Shown here in pieces: positions 22,105-33,385 of a DNA stretch of 64,000 nucleotides. Under the pieces are notes generated by a model. The model did not search any database. It was not told where the DNA came from and saw only the letters and a list, made by a program, of their open reading frames with translations. Within the stretch, counting starts at the first letter, position 1, and each line of letters starts with the position of its first letter. Source of the stretch: Hsuehochloa calcarea (Eukaryota > Streptophyta > Magnoliopsida > Poales > Poaceae); contig CM070599.1 in the NCBI GenBank assembly GCA_036346395.1, positions 13,197,232-13,261,231 on the forward strand, given 5' to 3'. Both the position numbers and the translations under genes were made by a program.

Positions 22105-22144
22105 TTAGTTCAATCTTGATCTTAACCGGTCACTGAACTTGGCG

Positions 22145-23111
22145 ATGGATAAGTACTCCACCAAGCCGCATATCTTCGATGGGCACGACTATGCCTATTG
22201 GAAGAATTGCATGCGAGTCTTCCTTGAGAGCGAAGGACAAGCTATATGGGAGGTTGTTCGAGCTCCGCTCGTTCTTCCCGAAGTTGTTACGCTGGCTTCA
22301 ACAGCCTTCTTGGCTAACAACAATAAGGCAAAGAACCTCTTATATGGTGGGCTTGGTAGACAGGAGTATGATCGGATTTGCAATCTTGAGACTACGCACG
22401 AGATTTGGAACACCCTCGAAACCTACCATGAGGGTTCGTCCCAAATCAAGAAAGTACGCCAGACAGTCTATAAGCGTGAATATAACAAATTCGAGATGCG
22501 TCCTGGAGAGAGCATCGATGATATTTTCAGTCGCTTTAACAAAGTGATTAATCAGATGAAAGCTGTTGGTATTGAGTATTCTCAGTCTGAAAATACCACC
22601 CACCTCTTGGCTGCAATCAACACCAAGAAGTGGGAGATAAAGGATACCGCTATTGAGGAGAACGTCAACCTCTCTGATCTGACTTTGGAGCTGCTCTATA
22701 GCAAGCTCAAGACTCATGAGATCAAGAGGATTGATCATCCCAAGAAGGAAAACATGACCTTGGTAGTAGACCCGCTTAAGAGAGCTTCTGATGGGTCTTC
22801 TGAGTCTTCTTTTGGATTTTCGCTTGCTGGTTTATCTGCAATCCATGAAGAGGAGTTTGAGAGTCTCCCTAAGGCCGAGTTAGCCCTCATAGTCAGAAAA
22901 GCCACACGAGCCTATAACAATATGAGTGTGGTGAGCTTAATTATATCTGGGCAAATTCTCCAAGTTGAAAGGAAAGAGTAACCATAAGGAGGGAAAGCCA
23001 GCTTGGAAGAAGCCTCAATGGAACAAATCAAGATTTGATGCTGCCAAGCTCACAAAGGCAGCTCACCGGGTTCTTGCCGCTTTTGGGGAACAATCCTTAA
23101 GCGATGTGGAC
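22145..23111 (+). pseudogene. Element C gag, cut by element A
   Basis: Gag of the B/C/H copia-like family. Starting from the ATG at 22145, the first 270 residues form a DUF4219/UBN2-type Gag: FDGHDYAYWKNCMRVFLES, then ANNNKAKNLLYGGLGRQEYD, ETYHEGSSQIKK, GESIDDIFSRFNKVINQM and LTLELLYSKLKTHEIKR. The frame ends at 22981, where B has a CCHC knuckle (CYECG). In C the equivalent region reads YECGELNYIWANS, with its His and last Cys replaced, and the frame is shifted. Coding similarity to B continues to GATGTGGAC at 23111, exactly where element A begins; B runs on without a break at the equivalent point (about 31858). The remaining 3' part of C is not found to the right of A. Confidence 0.85.
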
Positions 23112-26100
23112 TGTGAGGACCCCGGATTATTGGGCTTGTAATGCTTAGTCACCAATTGACCCTAGCATCACAAACGAAATAACCCGTGTCTTCGAGACAT
23201 GTATACTTCCCAGAAATGCAGTATACACACCTCTTTACAAAATTCATGCATCAATTCCATTCATTCACATAGAACCGAAGCAAAGCAACAACCAGCAGAT
23301 AACATAAATAAAGGATAGTTATTACAAAAGAGAGGCCGACCGGCCAAATGACATATACAAGAATTTAACAGCGGAAGCAAAAGTGCCATAAGATGGCCAT
23401 AAACCAAAAGAGCCAATCCGTGTGCCTTTAACCCACAAGGCAACCGACCGGACTGCCAAGCTAGTCGTCAAATCCACAGCACATTTCACAAAAGTGAGGC
23501 CCTAGGGGCTCACCTTCCTCCTCTGCAACAAATAGTTAAGCAAAGCAAATGAGTACAAAAATTATACTCCGCAAGACTTACGTGTAGAGTAACAGACCTA
23601 TACATATGCTACATGCAAGCTTATTTAAGTAGAGGCTGTATGTTTCATTTTCAGCACAAAGCAATCTTTATTTGCAATAAGGTAATACATTTAAAAGCAA
23701 GTTGACAAATCTGTTTTTAATGTTCAAATAACCGTAAATGACAACAATATAACAGTAGGTAGAGAACAACAACAATCCTGGAAGTGACTAAACCATTAGC
23801 CACCACAACAATAGCATGAATTACCCATTCATACCAACCATGTCAAATTTTAATTTTAAAAAGGTTGAAGTCTAACTCTTGCAAAACCTAACCAAGCGTG
23901 TCCATAACCTAGGACGAGGCTATTCGAATAGTTTTATACCCTGCAGGGGTGTACCAATGTACCCACACGCCAGACCGCCTTTTTGCTAAGCTATTAAGCA
24001 CACTTCCTTAGGTATGCCGGCACGGCTAAGTCCTACGAGACATTTCCAATATTGTGTATTAACTACGAGCCGCCCGTATGGATAGAAACCCATACGTTGT
24101 GTCGGAGTCATTGTAAAGCCTCGGTCAACTACCCGTCTCAGGTAAAGCCTTGGACAACTACAATGCTCCTCGAGGTGGAGAGCCTACCCGGAATCTCCAC
24201 CACCGCACACCCAACACAAGAACACATATCCTTTTTCACACAACACACACAACCCCCTCCTGCGACTCGGAGATAACACACGCCAAAGTACTAAGTCAAG
24301 AGAGGTCCATATCCCTCTCGCGTGGTTAGCACGCAAAAATGCTTGGAGAGTGTGACACAAGATGTTCGGTCCTTGTTGACTTAGGCAAGACATCCACAAA
24401 CCCAATAACCCACCATCCAACCACTTGCCCAAGTCTAAAACAATGTTTCATTTTCAGATTTTGACTTTACAAAATAACAAAGCACAAGTGGTAGACATAA
24501 TGGAATAATAATTAGATATGTGATCAAGATCATCGACTAAAATCGATGATCGCCCATTACTACCGAAACTAAGCATTTCTAAGCAATTTCAATTCGTATT
24601 CTACTAAGTGACAAGAGCTCATCCATCGAACTCAAATCACAGCAAATAACCTAGGCTCATGGTAGTAAAGGAGAATCAATTCCTACAGATTATGCAACTA
24701 TAGGATTCTAACCATAATTTAACACAAAATAGCAATGCATACATACAAGTTGAAATCAATATATTAGACTTGAAAAATAATGGGATTAACATGATCAAAC
24801 TGCTTGCTTGTTTGCTGTGGGTCAAGATGTTGCTGAGGATCAATAATATTGTCAATGTGCTCTTCGGATCCTAACGAGAAAGCAAGAAACAACAGATAAG
24901 AACGAAGAAAACGCAAAGACCCAATAGTAAATTTTCTCCAAATATTCTGAAAATTTTACAGTAGCGAGGGCATGATTTATAAAGAATTTAGCAACAAGAA
25001 CCAATTGATTTAGATTCTTAATGCCAAAGATATGCCCAAATCAATTTTGCTCAGCTTTTATAAATCATAAATGCTACTATTCATTAGCAAAATTCTCTGG
25101 AGCTATACTGATGTTGGCAACATTTTTAGATGAAAGTTCAGCTGAAAACATAACCCACAAAATTTGAATCTCCCGAAAAGGAATTAAAATGAATTAGTTA
25201 TGCATTTTACAAGTTATCACATTTTTCAGTTGATAAATAAATCCTTTCGGGAAAAATGGCAGGACTTACGACTGGGTACAAGTCGTAGCAGAACTTACGA
25301 CTGGATAATAGTCGTAGAAGGACTTACGACTAGGTACAGGTCGTAGGAGGACTTACGACCAGGTAGTGGTCGTAGAATAAAGGTCGAAGGAAAAACTCTG
25401 CGACAGGATCCAACGGTCCACGTGGATCCGAGCGCGCGGGCTGATCCGAACGTCCTCACGCACGCGAGCCGTCGATCTGGGATCCAACGATCCAAGCGAA
25501 CTCGAGTCAGGACCGTTGATCTTAGATCCAACGGGTCACGGACAGAGACGCGCGACGAATTCAAATCTCCGCGCGAACGTGGGCCGTAGATCTACGGATC
25601 GACGGTCCAGACCGACTCACGTTCAAAACACCCATCCTATTTTCGTCCGGCAAAATGACGGGGAAGAACGGCTCGCCGCCGGCGGCTCTGGCCGTGGCGG
25701 TGCGAGCAAGTGCCCAAAAAGGGTTCCAAACCTCATTGCGCACCTAATGGTACCAACGGATTTGGCTGCGGTGGTCCAGAACGCCGGCAAGCCGGAGAGA
25801 ACCGAAGTGGCCGCAAAGTGACAAAAAACGAAAACGGCAAATTCGTTCAGCTGCGGTTCAAGGGAGTAGGTGCCAGGCCACTAGGGACTAAAGAGGAGTT
25901 ACCTGAGCGCAAAGGATGCACCGAGGAGAGCCGAAGCTGCCCGGGCGAAGAAGAATGTCGATTTCGGCTGAAATTGGGGAAATCCGAATTCAGCCAAGCC
26001 CTGAGCAAATTGAACCGAATTGAGTGAGGGTTAAGCTTCAGAGGGTAAAGGGGGAGCAGAGGGAGCAAAGACCCGAAGAAGAAAACCCCTGCTGCACCGA

Positions 26101-27158
26101 CTCCACCGGAGCTCCAAAACCGACAATGGCGGCCGAAGGATTCTCGAAGATCTGCGGCTCCAGTGGGCTGGTGAGTGCTAGCTAGAGTTGCGGAGGTGCT
26201 AAAGGAAGCTACGGGAGAAACAATGGAGCTTAAATAGCTGAGGATGGCCGAGAGCAATGGCGCTATCCCGCTCGGGTCAACCTGGCCATTTGAGCGAGAG
26301 GCGGCGGAGCGATTGGGAGTGGGCGTCGAGGAGGAGCGCGACGGGCATTAAATGCGCGCAGAGATAGCCGTTTAAAGGCGACCGAGGAGTGGACTGGACG
26401 CGCGGCGTTTCTCCTCTACGCACGCCATGGCTGGTCTCACGTGCGCGCTGTCGGAGGAAGGATACGACGTGTTGACTGTCGGATTGAAATTGAACTGCTG
26501 AGTTAGATCGGGTGGATTAAAACGATTCCATCGTTCGGCTGGTCGAGGACCGTTCGATGCCGATCCAACGGCTCACAACCCGCACACCCGATCGACCACG
26601 CCGGTGCGATTAGATGACTGGACCGAGTCCAGTGGCTCGAGCCCGAGTCCGGTTCGAATCCGAGGAACAGTGCAAACCAGATAGAATTTGAATCCTAAAC
26701 ATCTGATTTTTGAGGAATTATTTGAGGTAGCAAACAAACTCCAAAATTTATGAAATTTTAACTGGAGCTTGTTGATAGCAGGAGGAACCTCTCATAAAAT
26801 TTTTAGATATTTTCAGGCACTGAATTTTTCTCCATAAATTCCAGAAGAGGGGAAATAGGGTTTGACCAATTTTGACTTGCCTCCAAAAATTATTAAATAA
26901 TTTCTAAAAATTATGAGATAATTCAAAGGTGTTTCCAAGCCTCCCTAGAACTCATGGAAAAGATTTTCCAGGGTTTGGCACAAGATCTATGACAAGGAGA
27001 TTTTTGATTAGAGTCAAATGAGGATTTAAATTTGATTTTTCTATAATTCTTTTTAAAAGAATTACAAAAATGACCAAGGTCTTCAAGATGCAAGAAAATT
27101 TTTAATTTCCTTGTATTTTCTTACATTTGAAACACAAATCCATATTTGGGATGTTACA
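23112..27158 (-). repeat. Element A 3' LTR (4.05 kb)
   Basis: On the plus strand it runs from TGTGAGGACCCCGG to GGGATGTTACA and is followed by the minus-strand polypurine tract. The first 1.66 kb matches 42205-43856 almost perfectly, including the CACGCCAGACCGCC and GACTCGGAGATAAC blocks. The remainder has no partner because the other LTR is truncated. A four-unit hairpin repeat is at 25264-25379. GC-rich frames between 25.3 and 26.3 kb show no family motif and are not called as genes. Confidence 0.9.
25264..25379. repeat. Four-unit 29-bp hairpin array in LTR A
   Basis: Units start at 25264, 25293, 25322 and 25351. Each has a 7-bp stem separated by 7 bases: TACGACT/AGTCGTA in units 1 and 2, TACGACT/GGTCGTA in unit 3 and TACGACC/GGTCGTA in unit 4. 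The stem is thus kept through a T-A, T-G, C-G series, while the loops vary. Confidence 0.9.
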
Positions 27159-27173
27159 AAACCTCCCCCCCTT
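27159..27173 (-). promoter_or_regulatory. Element A polypurine tract
   Basis: On the minus strand AAGGGGGGGAGGTTT abuts the 3' LTR start (TGTAACATCCC). Confidence 0.85.
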
Positions 27174-27199
27174 ACAAAAATCTCGTCCCGAGATTTGGC

Positions 27200-28530
27200 T
27201 CACTCGGTAAAGAAAGATGGATAGTCTGCACGTAGACGATCTTCCCTTTCCCAAGTAGCGTCATCCGCAGAATGGTTCGACCACTGAACTTTGAGGATTC
27301 TGATAGTTTTGTTCCTTGTTCTTCGTTCAGCCTCATCGATTATGCGAACAGGATGCTCGCGATAGGTCAAATCCTCTTGGACATCGAGGGTTTCCAACGG
27401 AGCTTCCTCAGTTGGAACTCGGAGGTACTTCTTTAGTTGGGACACATGGAAGACATCATGTACCCCCTCAAGTGCAGCTGACAATTCCAACTTATAGTCA
27501 ACAGCTCCTTTCTTCTCGATAACACGGTAAGGACCGACATATCGAGGAGCTAACTTGCCCTTAACGCCGAAACGCTGATGGCCCTTCAACGGAGAGACTT
27601 TGAGATAAACAAAGTCATTAGGCTCAAAGCTCAACTCTCGACGACGACGATCCGCATAGCTCTTTTGCCTGGATTGAGCTGTGCGTAAGCGATCATGAAT
27701 AAGCTGGACTTGACTCTCGGCCTCATTGATCGAGTCAAGCCAACGAAGGTCTTTCACGGTCTCAGACCAATTCAACGGGGTTCTGCACTTTCTCCCGTAT
27801 AAGGCCTCGAAAGGTGACATGCCGAGACTGGCTTGAAAACTGTTGTTGTAGGAAAACTCGGCAAATGGCAAACACTTCTCCCAATTCTTTCCATATGAGA
27901 GAACACAAGCACGGAGCATGTCCTCCAACACTTGGTTGACCCTCTCGGTCTGACCATCAGTTTGGGGGTGATATGCTGTGGTAAAGGTAAGACGGGTTCC
28001 CATAGCCTCTTGCAAACACTTCCAAAACCTAGCGGTGAAAAGTGCACCGCGATCCGAAACGATCGTCTTCGGTACACCGTGCAAGCAGACGATACGGGAA
28101 ATATAGAGGTCTGCGAGTAGACTCACACTAAGGTTTGTCCGTACTGGCAGAAAATGGGCTACTTTTGTCAATCGATCGATGACAACCCAGATGGAGTCCT
28201 TGCCCTTGGATGTTCGGGGCAGACCGGTGATAAAATCCATCCCGATCGAATCCCACTTCCATTCAGGAATAGGCAAAGGCTGAAGCAGTCCTGCTGGACG
28301 CTGATGCTCGGCCTTGACACGACGACACACGTCGCACTCGACAACGAACTTTGCAATCTCCCTCTTCATTCGGGTCTACCAAAATCCCTAACGGAGATCT
28401 TGATACATCTTTGTTGCCCCGGGATGAATAGACAAAGGCGAATCATGGGCTTCGTGGAGAATCAAATTCCGCAATTCCATGTCCTTTGGAACCACAAGGC
28501 GTTGCCCGAACCTTACAACACCATGCTCAT
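27200..28530 (-). pseudogene. Element A integrase and chromodomain
   Basis: The open frame 28369-27200 (389 codons) contains the second half of the HHCC zinc domain (CDVCRRVKAEHQRP), the DDE core (the WDSIGMDFITGLPR, VSDRGALFTARFW and TDGQTERVNQVLED motifs hold D, D and E), the GPY-like region (LAPRYVGPYRVIEKKG) and a C-terminal chromodomain (RILKVQWSNHSADDATWERED). Upstream, 28530-28370 holds the rest of the zinc domain (LRNLILHEAHDSPLSIHPG-like) behind a stop. Chromodomains guide chromoviral integration to heterochromatin marks (family knowledge). The integrase core itself is undamaged by sight. Confidence 0.9.
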
Positions 28531-29012
28531 CCTCAGAGAATCACTTGGCTGTTCCGTTCTTGACATTTTCCTTGATGCGGCTCACCCGACATCCGATTGT
28601 CGGCGATCTTAATCCGATCCACCAAGGTTGGTTGCACAACCAAGGCAGCGAGGGAACCATGCTCAACCAATCCCAAGTTGAGACGCTGAAATTCCTCCAG
28701 AAGAGTGGGCTGAATCTCCTGGAGCAACAAGGCATTGCAATGCGCTTTGCGACTGAGCGCATCGGCAACGACATTAGCCTTGCCCGGATGATAGCGAATA
28801 CCCATGTCGTAGTCCTTGATCAACTCCAACCATCTCTTTTGCCTGAGGTTCAGATCTGGTTGGGTGAACAAATACTTTAGGCTTTTGTGATCCGAATACA
28901 CTTCGCAACGATTACCGATTAGGTAATGTCGCTAAATCTTAAGTGCATGAATTACAACAGCCAACTCCAAGTCATTGGTAGGATAGTTGAGTTCATGAGG
29001 TCTCAATTGCCT
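28531..29012 (-). pseudogene. Element A RNase H segment
   Basis: The minus strand encodes SDHKSLKYLFTQPDLNLRQKRW, IKDYDMGIRYHPGKANVVADALSRK and a linker toward integrase. These are the conserved RNase H end and linker of Ty3/gypsy Pol. Continuity with the reverse-transcriptase segment at 35188-35683 is broken by element B, inserted at TGATG. A frameshift lies near 28570. Confidence 0.85.
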
Positions 29013-29017
29013 TGATG

Positions 29018-30815
29018 TGTGGATTTCATGGGGATATGTTCCAGATCTTAGGATGATGTGACAATTGGCAATGACGTTTACGGTTTTTCGTTTCACGTGT
29101 TTTCGACAAAGTGTCAGGCTTACTGGACAGGGGCGGTCCGACCGGTCTTAGCACGGCGGTCCGACCGGTCCCAAATCGGTCGGACCGGCCATGTGGGGCG
29201 GTCGGACCGGCGGTGACCAAAGTGGTCAAAGCAGTGGGCCAAAAATAGGTGTTGTAGGCAAGTGAGGGATCCCAATGCACTTGGTCTCATGATTTTGGAG
29301 TCTCCAGAAGAAGTTCTATTGGTTTAAAGTTTCCATGAGGTTTGGATTTTCGGGAGTTGAAATTCGGCTAAGTCCCAAGGCGGTCGACCGCTCACGAGGA
29401 GCGGTCCGACCGCCAAGGCGGTCCGACCGCTCACCTGGAGCGGTCGAGACCGTAATGACTTGAACGTCGGCCAACTTCGTGGCGATGTTGTTTTGTTAGG
29501 TCAAAGTCATTGGTATCGTGGCATATGGTTTGCATGATGCATGTTTTGACTAACATGGGTCAAGTTGTGAAGAACTTGTTCCCAAATTCGTGTTTGCTTG
29601 TCTATGGTTGTGCATGTTGCTTGGTGGTCAACGACGGTCAACGGCGAGGAGGATCGGGACTAGACTTGGAGAGTTGAGGTCCAGAACGATCGACGGTGCC
29701 GGGTGAGGTCAATGACTCAAGCGTGACACAAGATGGACAAGGGTGACCTATTGGCAAATCCATGGTTCATGGTGAAGCGGTTTAGGTCAAAAGGTTAAAG
29801 ACGGCGCTTTGCGAAGCGTGCGTGTGTGACCCGTTTGTTAGTGGGCCTTAACGGGAGCCCAATGGAGTCAAACCCTAGGAGTCTAGGCCTCCACTATAAA
29901 TAGGGGGAGGTGGTGGCTGCACCATCTAGCTCTTTTCTCTGTCGCCTCTTTTGTTGCGAAACCCTAATTGGCTTAGGGGAGTTGAGGTGGAGGCTAGGGC
30001 TCTTTATGGTTTGAGGTGAATTTCGTGATCTTGGATTGACCACTGATCCATGATGGTGTGGGTGTAATCCAGCGACGATCACGTTCTTAATCTATGCAAG
30101 GTTTGCTTGAGATAAGTCTCTTTCGTTCTTGCTTTCAATCTCGTGATTTTAGGGCTTTCTTTGATCCGCGAGTTTGTGATTGATTCTTTCACGTGAATTA
30201 GCTTGCTGTGATATGTGTGAATCTATCTAGCATCATCTTGATCATCAATCTCTCACGAACAAGCATTAGGATCAAGTTTTCGTTCTTGCCCGGTTTTAGA
30301 CCTTCTGTTATTCAATTCGCAATTGCTCAAGATCTTTCCAAGAATTATCATAATATTCGATTGGAATAGGTCCTCAATAGCATAGAGAAGGTGTGTGCAA
30401 CGTTTTGTAAAGATTGGAGTTGAGAATCAAAAGATTGACCTAATTGCAACTTCGTCATCGGGCTGATTTTACTGTTGCAGATCGGTTCGAGTCGGCGGTC
30501 GGACCTCCGTCATCACCGCTCGGACCGATTTTGAGCGGTCGACCGCCAAGACAACAATGTCCGACCGCCCGGCAATCGGTCCGACCGGTTGGGTCCAGAG
30601 GTCAGACCGCCCGTGCTTTGAGATTTTGCAATCTTAGTTGATTTTGTGATTTTGCTTAGGGGATTTAATTGGATTCAATACTAGTTTTCCGCTGTACTGG
30701 TATATTGATCTTCATAGCTTCATTATAGCTATTGGAGTGAAATTATGTTGAATTCATTATTTGGGAAAAGTGGCGTGCTCTATTCACCCCCTCTAGTCGC
30801 CTTTTCGGTCCAACA
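29018..30815 (+). repeat. Element B 5' LTR
   Basis: It runs from TGTGGATTTCATGGGG to CGGTCCAACA, with a TATA box at 29895. Palindromic CGGTCSGACCG clusters are at about 29145-29215, 29378-29455 and 30477-30612. It closely matches 33386-35182, with scattered 1-4 nt indels. Confidence 0.93.
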
Positions 30816-30833
30816 AGTGGTATCGAGCCGGTT
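30816..30833 (+). promoter_or_regulatory. Element B primer-binding site, damaged
   Basis: AGTGGTATCGAGCCGG follows the LTR; compared with element C (AGTGGTATCAGAGCCCGG), two bases are missing inside the tRNA-complementary part and one C after it. Either B can no longer prime efficiently or the consensus has small deletions. Confidence 0.7.
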
Positions 30834-30871
30834 AGTTCAATCTTGATCTTAACGGTCCTTTGAACTTTGGC

Positions 30872-31880
30872 GATGGATAGATTCTCTACAAAACCGCATA
30901 TGTTCAATGGACAAAACTATGCCTATTGGAAGAATCGTATATGAGTATTCCTTGAGAGCGAGGACAAGCTATGTGGGGCGTTGTTCGATCCCCGCTCATT
31001 ATTCCGAGGTTGAAACTCCCGCTTACGTGGTTCTTTTGGCTAACAACAACAAGGCCAAGAATCTTTTATATGGTGCGCTTGGTAGACAAGAATATGATAG
31101 GATTTGCAATTTTGCATTGCGCACGAGATTTGGAACACTCTCGAAACATATCATGAGGTTCGTCCCAAATTAAGAAAGTCGCCAAACAATCTATAAGCAT
31201 GATTATAACAAATTTGAGATCGTCCGAGAGAGCATCGATGACATTTTCATCGCTTTAATAAAGTGATTAATCAAATGAAAGTCGTTGATATTGAATATTC
31301 TCAATCTGAAAATGCCACCCACCTCTTGGCCGCAATCAACACCAAGGAGTGGGAGATGAAAGCTCTTGCTATAGAAGAGAATGTTGATCTTTCGAGTCTT
31401 ACTTTAGAATTGCTTTATAGTAAACTCAAGACTCATGAAATTAAAAGAGTTGATCATCCCAAGAAAGACAATTTAGCTTTGGTAGCGATCCTCTCAAAAG
31501 GCTTCGATGATTCTTTTGAATCTTCTTACGGATTTTCATTTGCTTGTTTATCCGCTATTCATGAAGAGGAGCTTGAGAATATCCACGAGGTTGAGTTAGC
31601 CCTTTTAGCTAAAAAATTTACGGACTTACAACAATGTAAGAAATAAAAAGAGTGGTCTGTTACTTGCTATGAGTGTGGAGAGCTCTACCACATCCGCCAA
31701 TTGCCCCAAGCTAAAAGGTAAGGGTAAGCACGGGGAGGAGAAGGCGACTTGGAAGAAGCCTCATGAGAACAACTCTGAATATGATGCTGTCAAGCTCATA
31801 AAGGCCGCTCACCGAGTCCTTGCCGCTTTTGGAGAGCAATCCGTTAGCGATGTGGACTCGGAGCGAAGAGGATAAGAAAG
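30872..31880 (+). pseudogene. Element B gag, N-terminal half, frameshifted
   Basis: The region aligns with element C gag: after the ATG at 30872 (GGCGATGGATAG) come LLANNNKAKNLLYGALGRQEYD, then an open piece at 31263-31646 with INQMKVVDIEYSQSENATH, EWEMKALAIEENVDLSSLTLELLYSKLKTHEIKR and AIHEEELENI. A first CCHC knuckle follows near 31662-31705 (CYECG), then a basic linker. At least six 1-2 nt deletions relative to C destroy the frame. Because C is intact over the same stretch, the damage is specific to this copy or to this part of the sequence. Confidence 0.8.
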
Positions 31881-31997
31881 GAAGGCCAAGAACTTCAGGC
31901 ATGTGCTTCATGGTCGACAACCGACGACATTGATAATGATGAGGTATCTTTTTCTTATGATGAGCTTTACGCTAAATATGATTCTATAGTTGAGCAA

Positions 31998-32885
31998 GTG
32001 CTTAGTCAAGATGAAGCGCTAGAATTTGTCATGACTAAAAATAAGAAACTAGAGTCAAAAATTGGTAAGCTGAAACTAGAACTTACAAATGTTAAGACTC
32101 TTGAACCTGATGAATGTTTATCTTGTCATGCTATGCATTCAGAAATTACCAATTTACAAACTGCTCATAATATTGCTTTACAACAACTTGAAAATGCTAG
32201 AACCGAGCTAATTGAAATTAAATCTGCTCCTTGTGAAAAATGCTTAGAGTCTAGCAAGTTGATTGCTTCTGATGTGATTGATTCTAGCCCTTGCACTTCA
32301 TGCTTAGAAAAGGAACGTGAAATCAAAGATATCTTAGAAGCTGCTAGAGTCAAATATGCTAAGCTTAAGGACAATATTGAAAATACTACTTGTGCTTCAT
32401 GTTCCGCTCTTAAGCTTGAAATTGCTTTGTATACGGAGAAATCTATGGATAAAACTTGTGATGCTTGTGTTAACTTGAGAAAAGAACATGCTTACCTTCA
32501 TGATACATTAGAGAAATTTTCTAAAGGTAAGAAACAATTAAACATGATTCTTGACAAGTCTAAAACTCCTTATAAGAAGCAAGGTTTAGGATTCAATTCT
32601 TTTCAAGACAATTCAAACCCAAAAGTCATTCAAGTTTTGGAAAAAGGTTTAATTGAATTCAAAACCCAACCTGCAAAAACATCTTTTAAATCTGCAGGTT
32701 TTGCCCAACCTTGTATTACTTCAAATGGTGCTTCTTCTAGTGGTACCAAGTACCATTGCACTTATTGCAAGAAAAGTGGGCATTTGATTGAATTCTGTTG
32801 GCGTAGGTTGAAAAATGATAGGAAAAATCTTGATAGAATTTCATTCAGGCAACCTAGAGCTTTTATATTTGTTATCCCTGGATGA
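31998..32885 (+). CDS. Element B gag, C-terminal half: CxxC coiled coil and zinc knuckle
   Basis: An open frame of 295 codons continuing Gag in a different frame from the upstream part; the start at 31998 is only the first ATG after the break. Residues 10-180 are rich in Lys, Glu and Leu and look coiled-coil. Into them are set five CxxC pairs, at residues 40/43, 79/82, 99/102, 132/135 and 154/157. A basic linker with KSKTPYKKQGLGF follows, then a CCHC knuckle at residues 254/257/262/267 (CTYCKKSGHLIEFC). Zinc knuckles bind retroelement RNA (family knowledge). The CxxC pairs could bind metal or form disulfides (inference). The same architecture recurs at 62.4-63.3 kb. The frame ends at 32885 with no Pol following. 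Confidence 0.8.
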   Translation: MLSQDEALEFVMTKNKKLESKIGKLKLELTNVKTLEPDECLSCHAMHSEITNLQTAHNIALQQLENARTELIEIKSAPCEKCLESSKLIASDVIDSSPCTSCLEKEREIKDILEAARVKYAKLKDNIENTTCASCSALKLEIALYTEKSMDKTCDACVNLRKEHAYLHDTLEKFSKGKKQLNMILDKSKTPYKKQGLGFNSFQDNSNPKVIQVLEKGLIEFKTQPAKTSFKSAGFAQPCITSNGASSSGTKYHCTYCKKSGHLIEFCWRRLKNDRKNLDRISFRQPRAFIFVIPG

Positions 32886-33385
32886 GAGGAAGGCGTGATT
32901 CCTTGATGAATCCATTGTCAAAGGGGGAGAAGATTTGTTAAATGAGAAGAGAAGATGTGTTAATAAGAAGATATTTCTTTATTGGGGGAGAAAATTTTAC
33001 AAAGGGGGAGAAACTGAAATTTTGAAAGTTTTTGAAATTTGAGGATCATAGTGAGGGGGAGTTCTTGAGTTGCATTCTTATTGTCTTATTGAATATTCTG
33101 AACTTGAATTGCATTCTTTTATCCTCACAATGATCATAGGTCAATTGAACAATTGTTCTTTCATATGGACCTCATATGAGAATTTTGACCCTTTTCTGGA
33201 AATCAAAGTTTTTATGCTTACTTTTGCCTTGTCTCACATGCCTCTACTATTCTGATGCCAGCTTGGTCATTTTCTTGCTTATGGACCAAGTTGTGCCTTT
33301 GTGCGAAAACTGCGAGTAAACTCGTTTTCGAACCTCTTACTTACATTTTCTGGATAATTGCCAATGTGTTCATCAAGGGGGAGAT
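32886..33385 (+). other. Element B 3' internal non-coding region with GGGGGAG runs
   Basis: No pol coding sequence exists between gag and the 3' LTR. Five GGGGGAG motifs lie at 32923, 32984, 33004, 33055 and 33377; the last is the functional-position polypurine tract next to the LTR. The sequence between is AT-rich and without recognised motifs. Confidence 0.75.

Noticed and set aside
25264..25379. CRISPR-like array (regular 29-bp period)
   Set aside because: There are no unique spacers between identical repeats; it is a head-to-tail tandem repeat in a plant LTR.
25516..26257. Possible gene of about 100-136 codons within LTR A
   Set aside because: It lies inside the 4-kb LTR, has no recognised domain, and opposite-strand frames are equally open.
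28154..28880. Plus-strand frames of 133-152 codons
   Set aside because: They are antisense to the RNase H and integrase coding region of element A on the minus strand.
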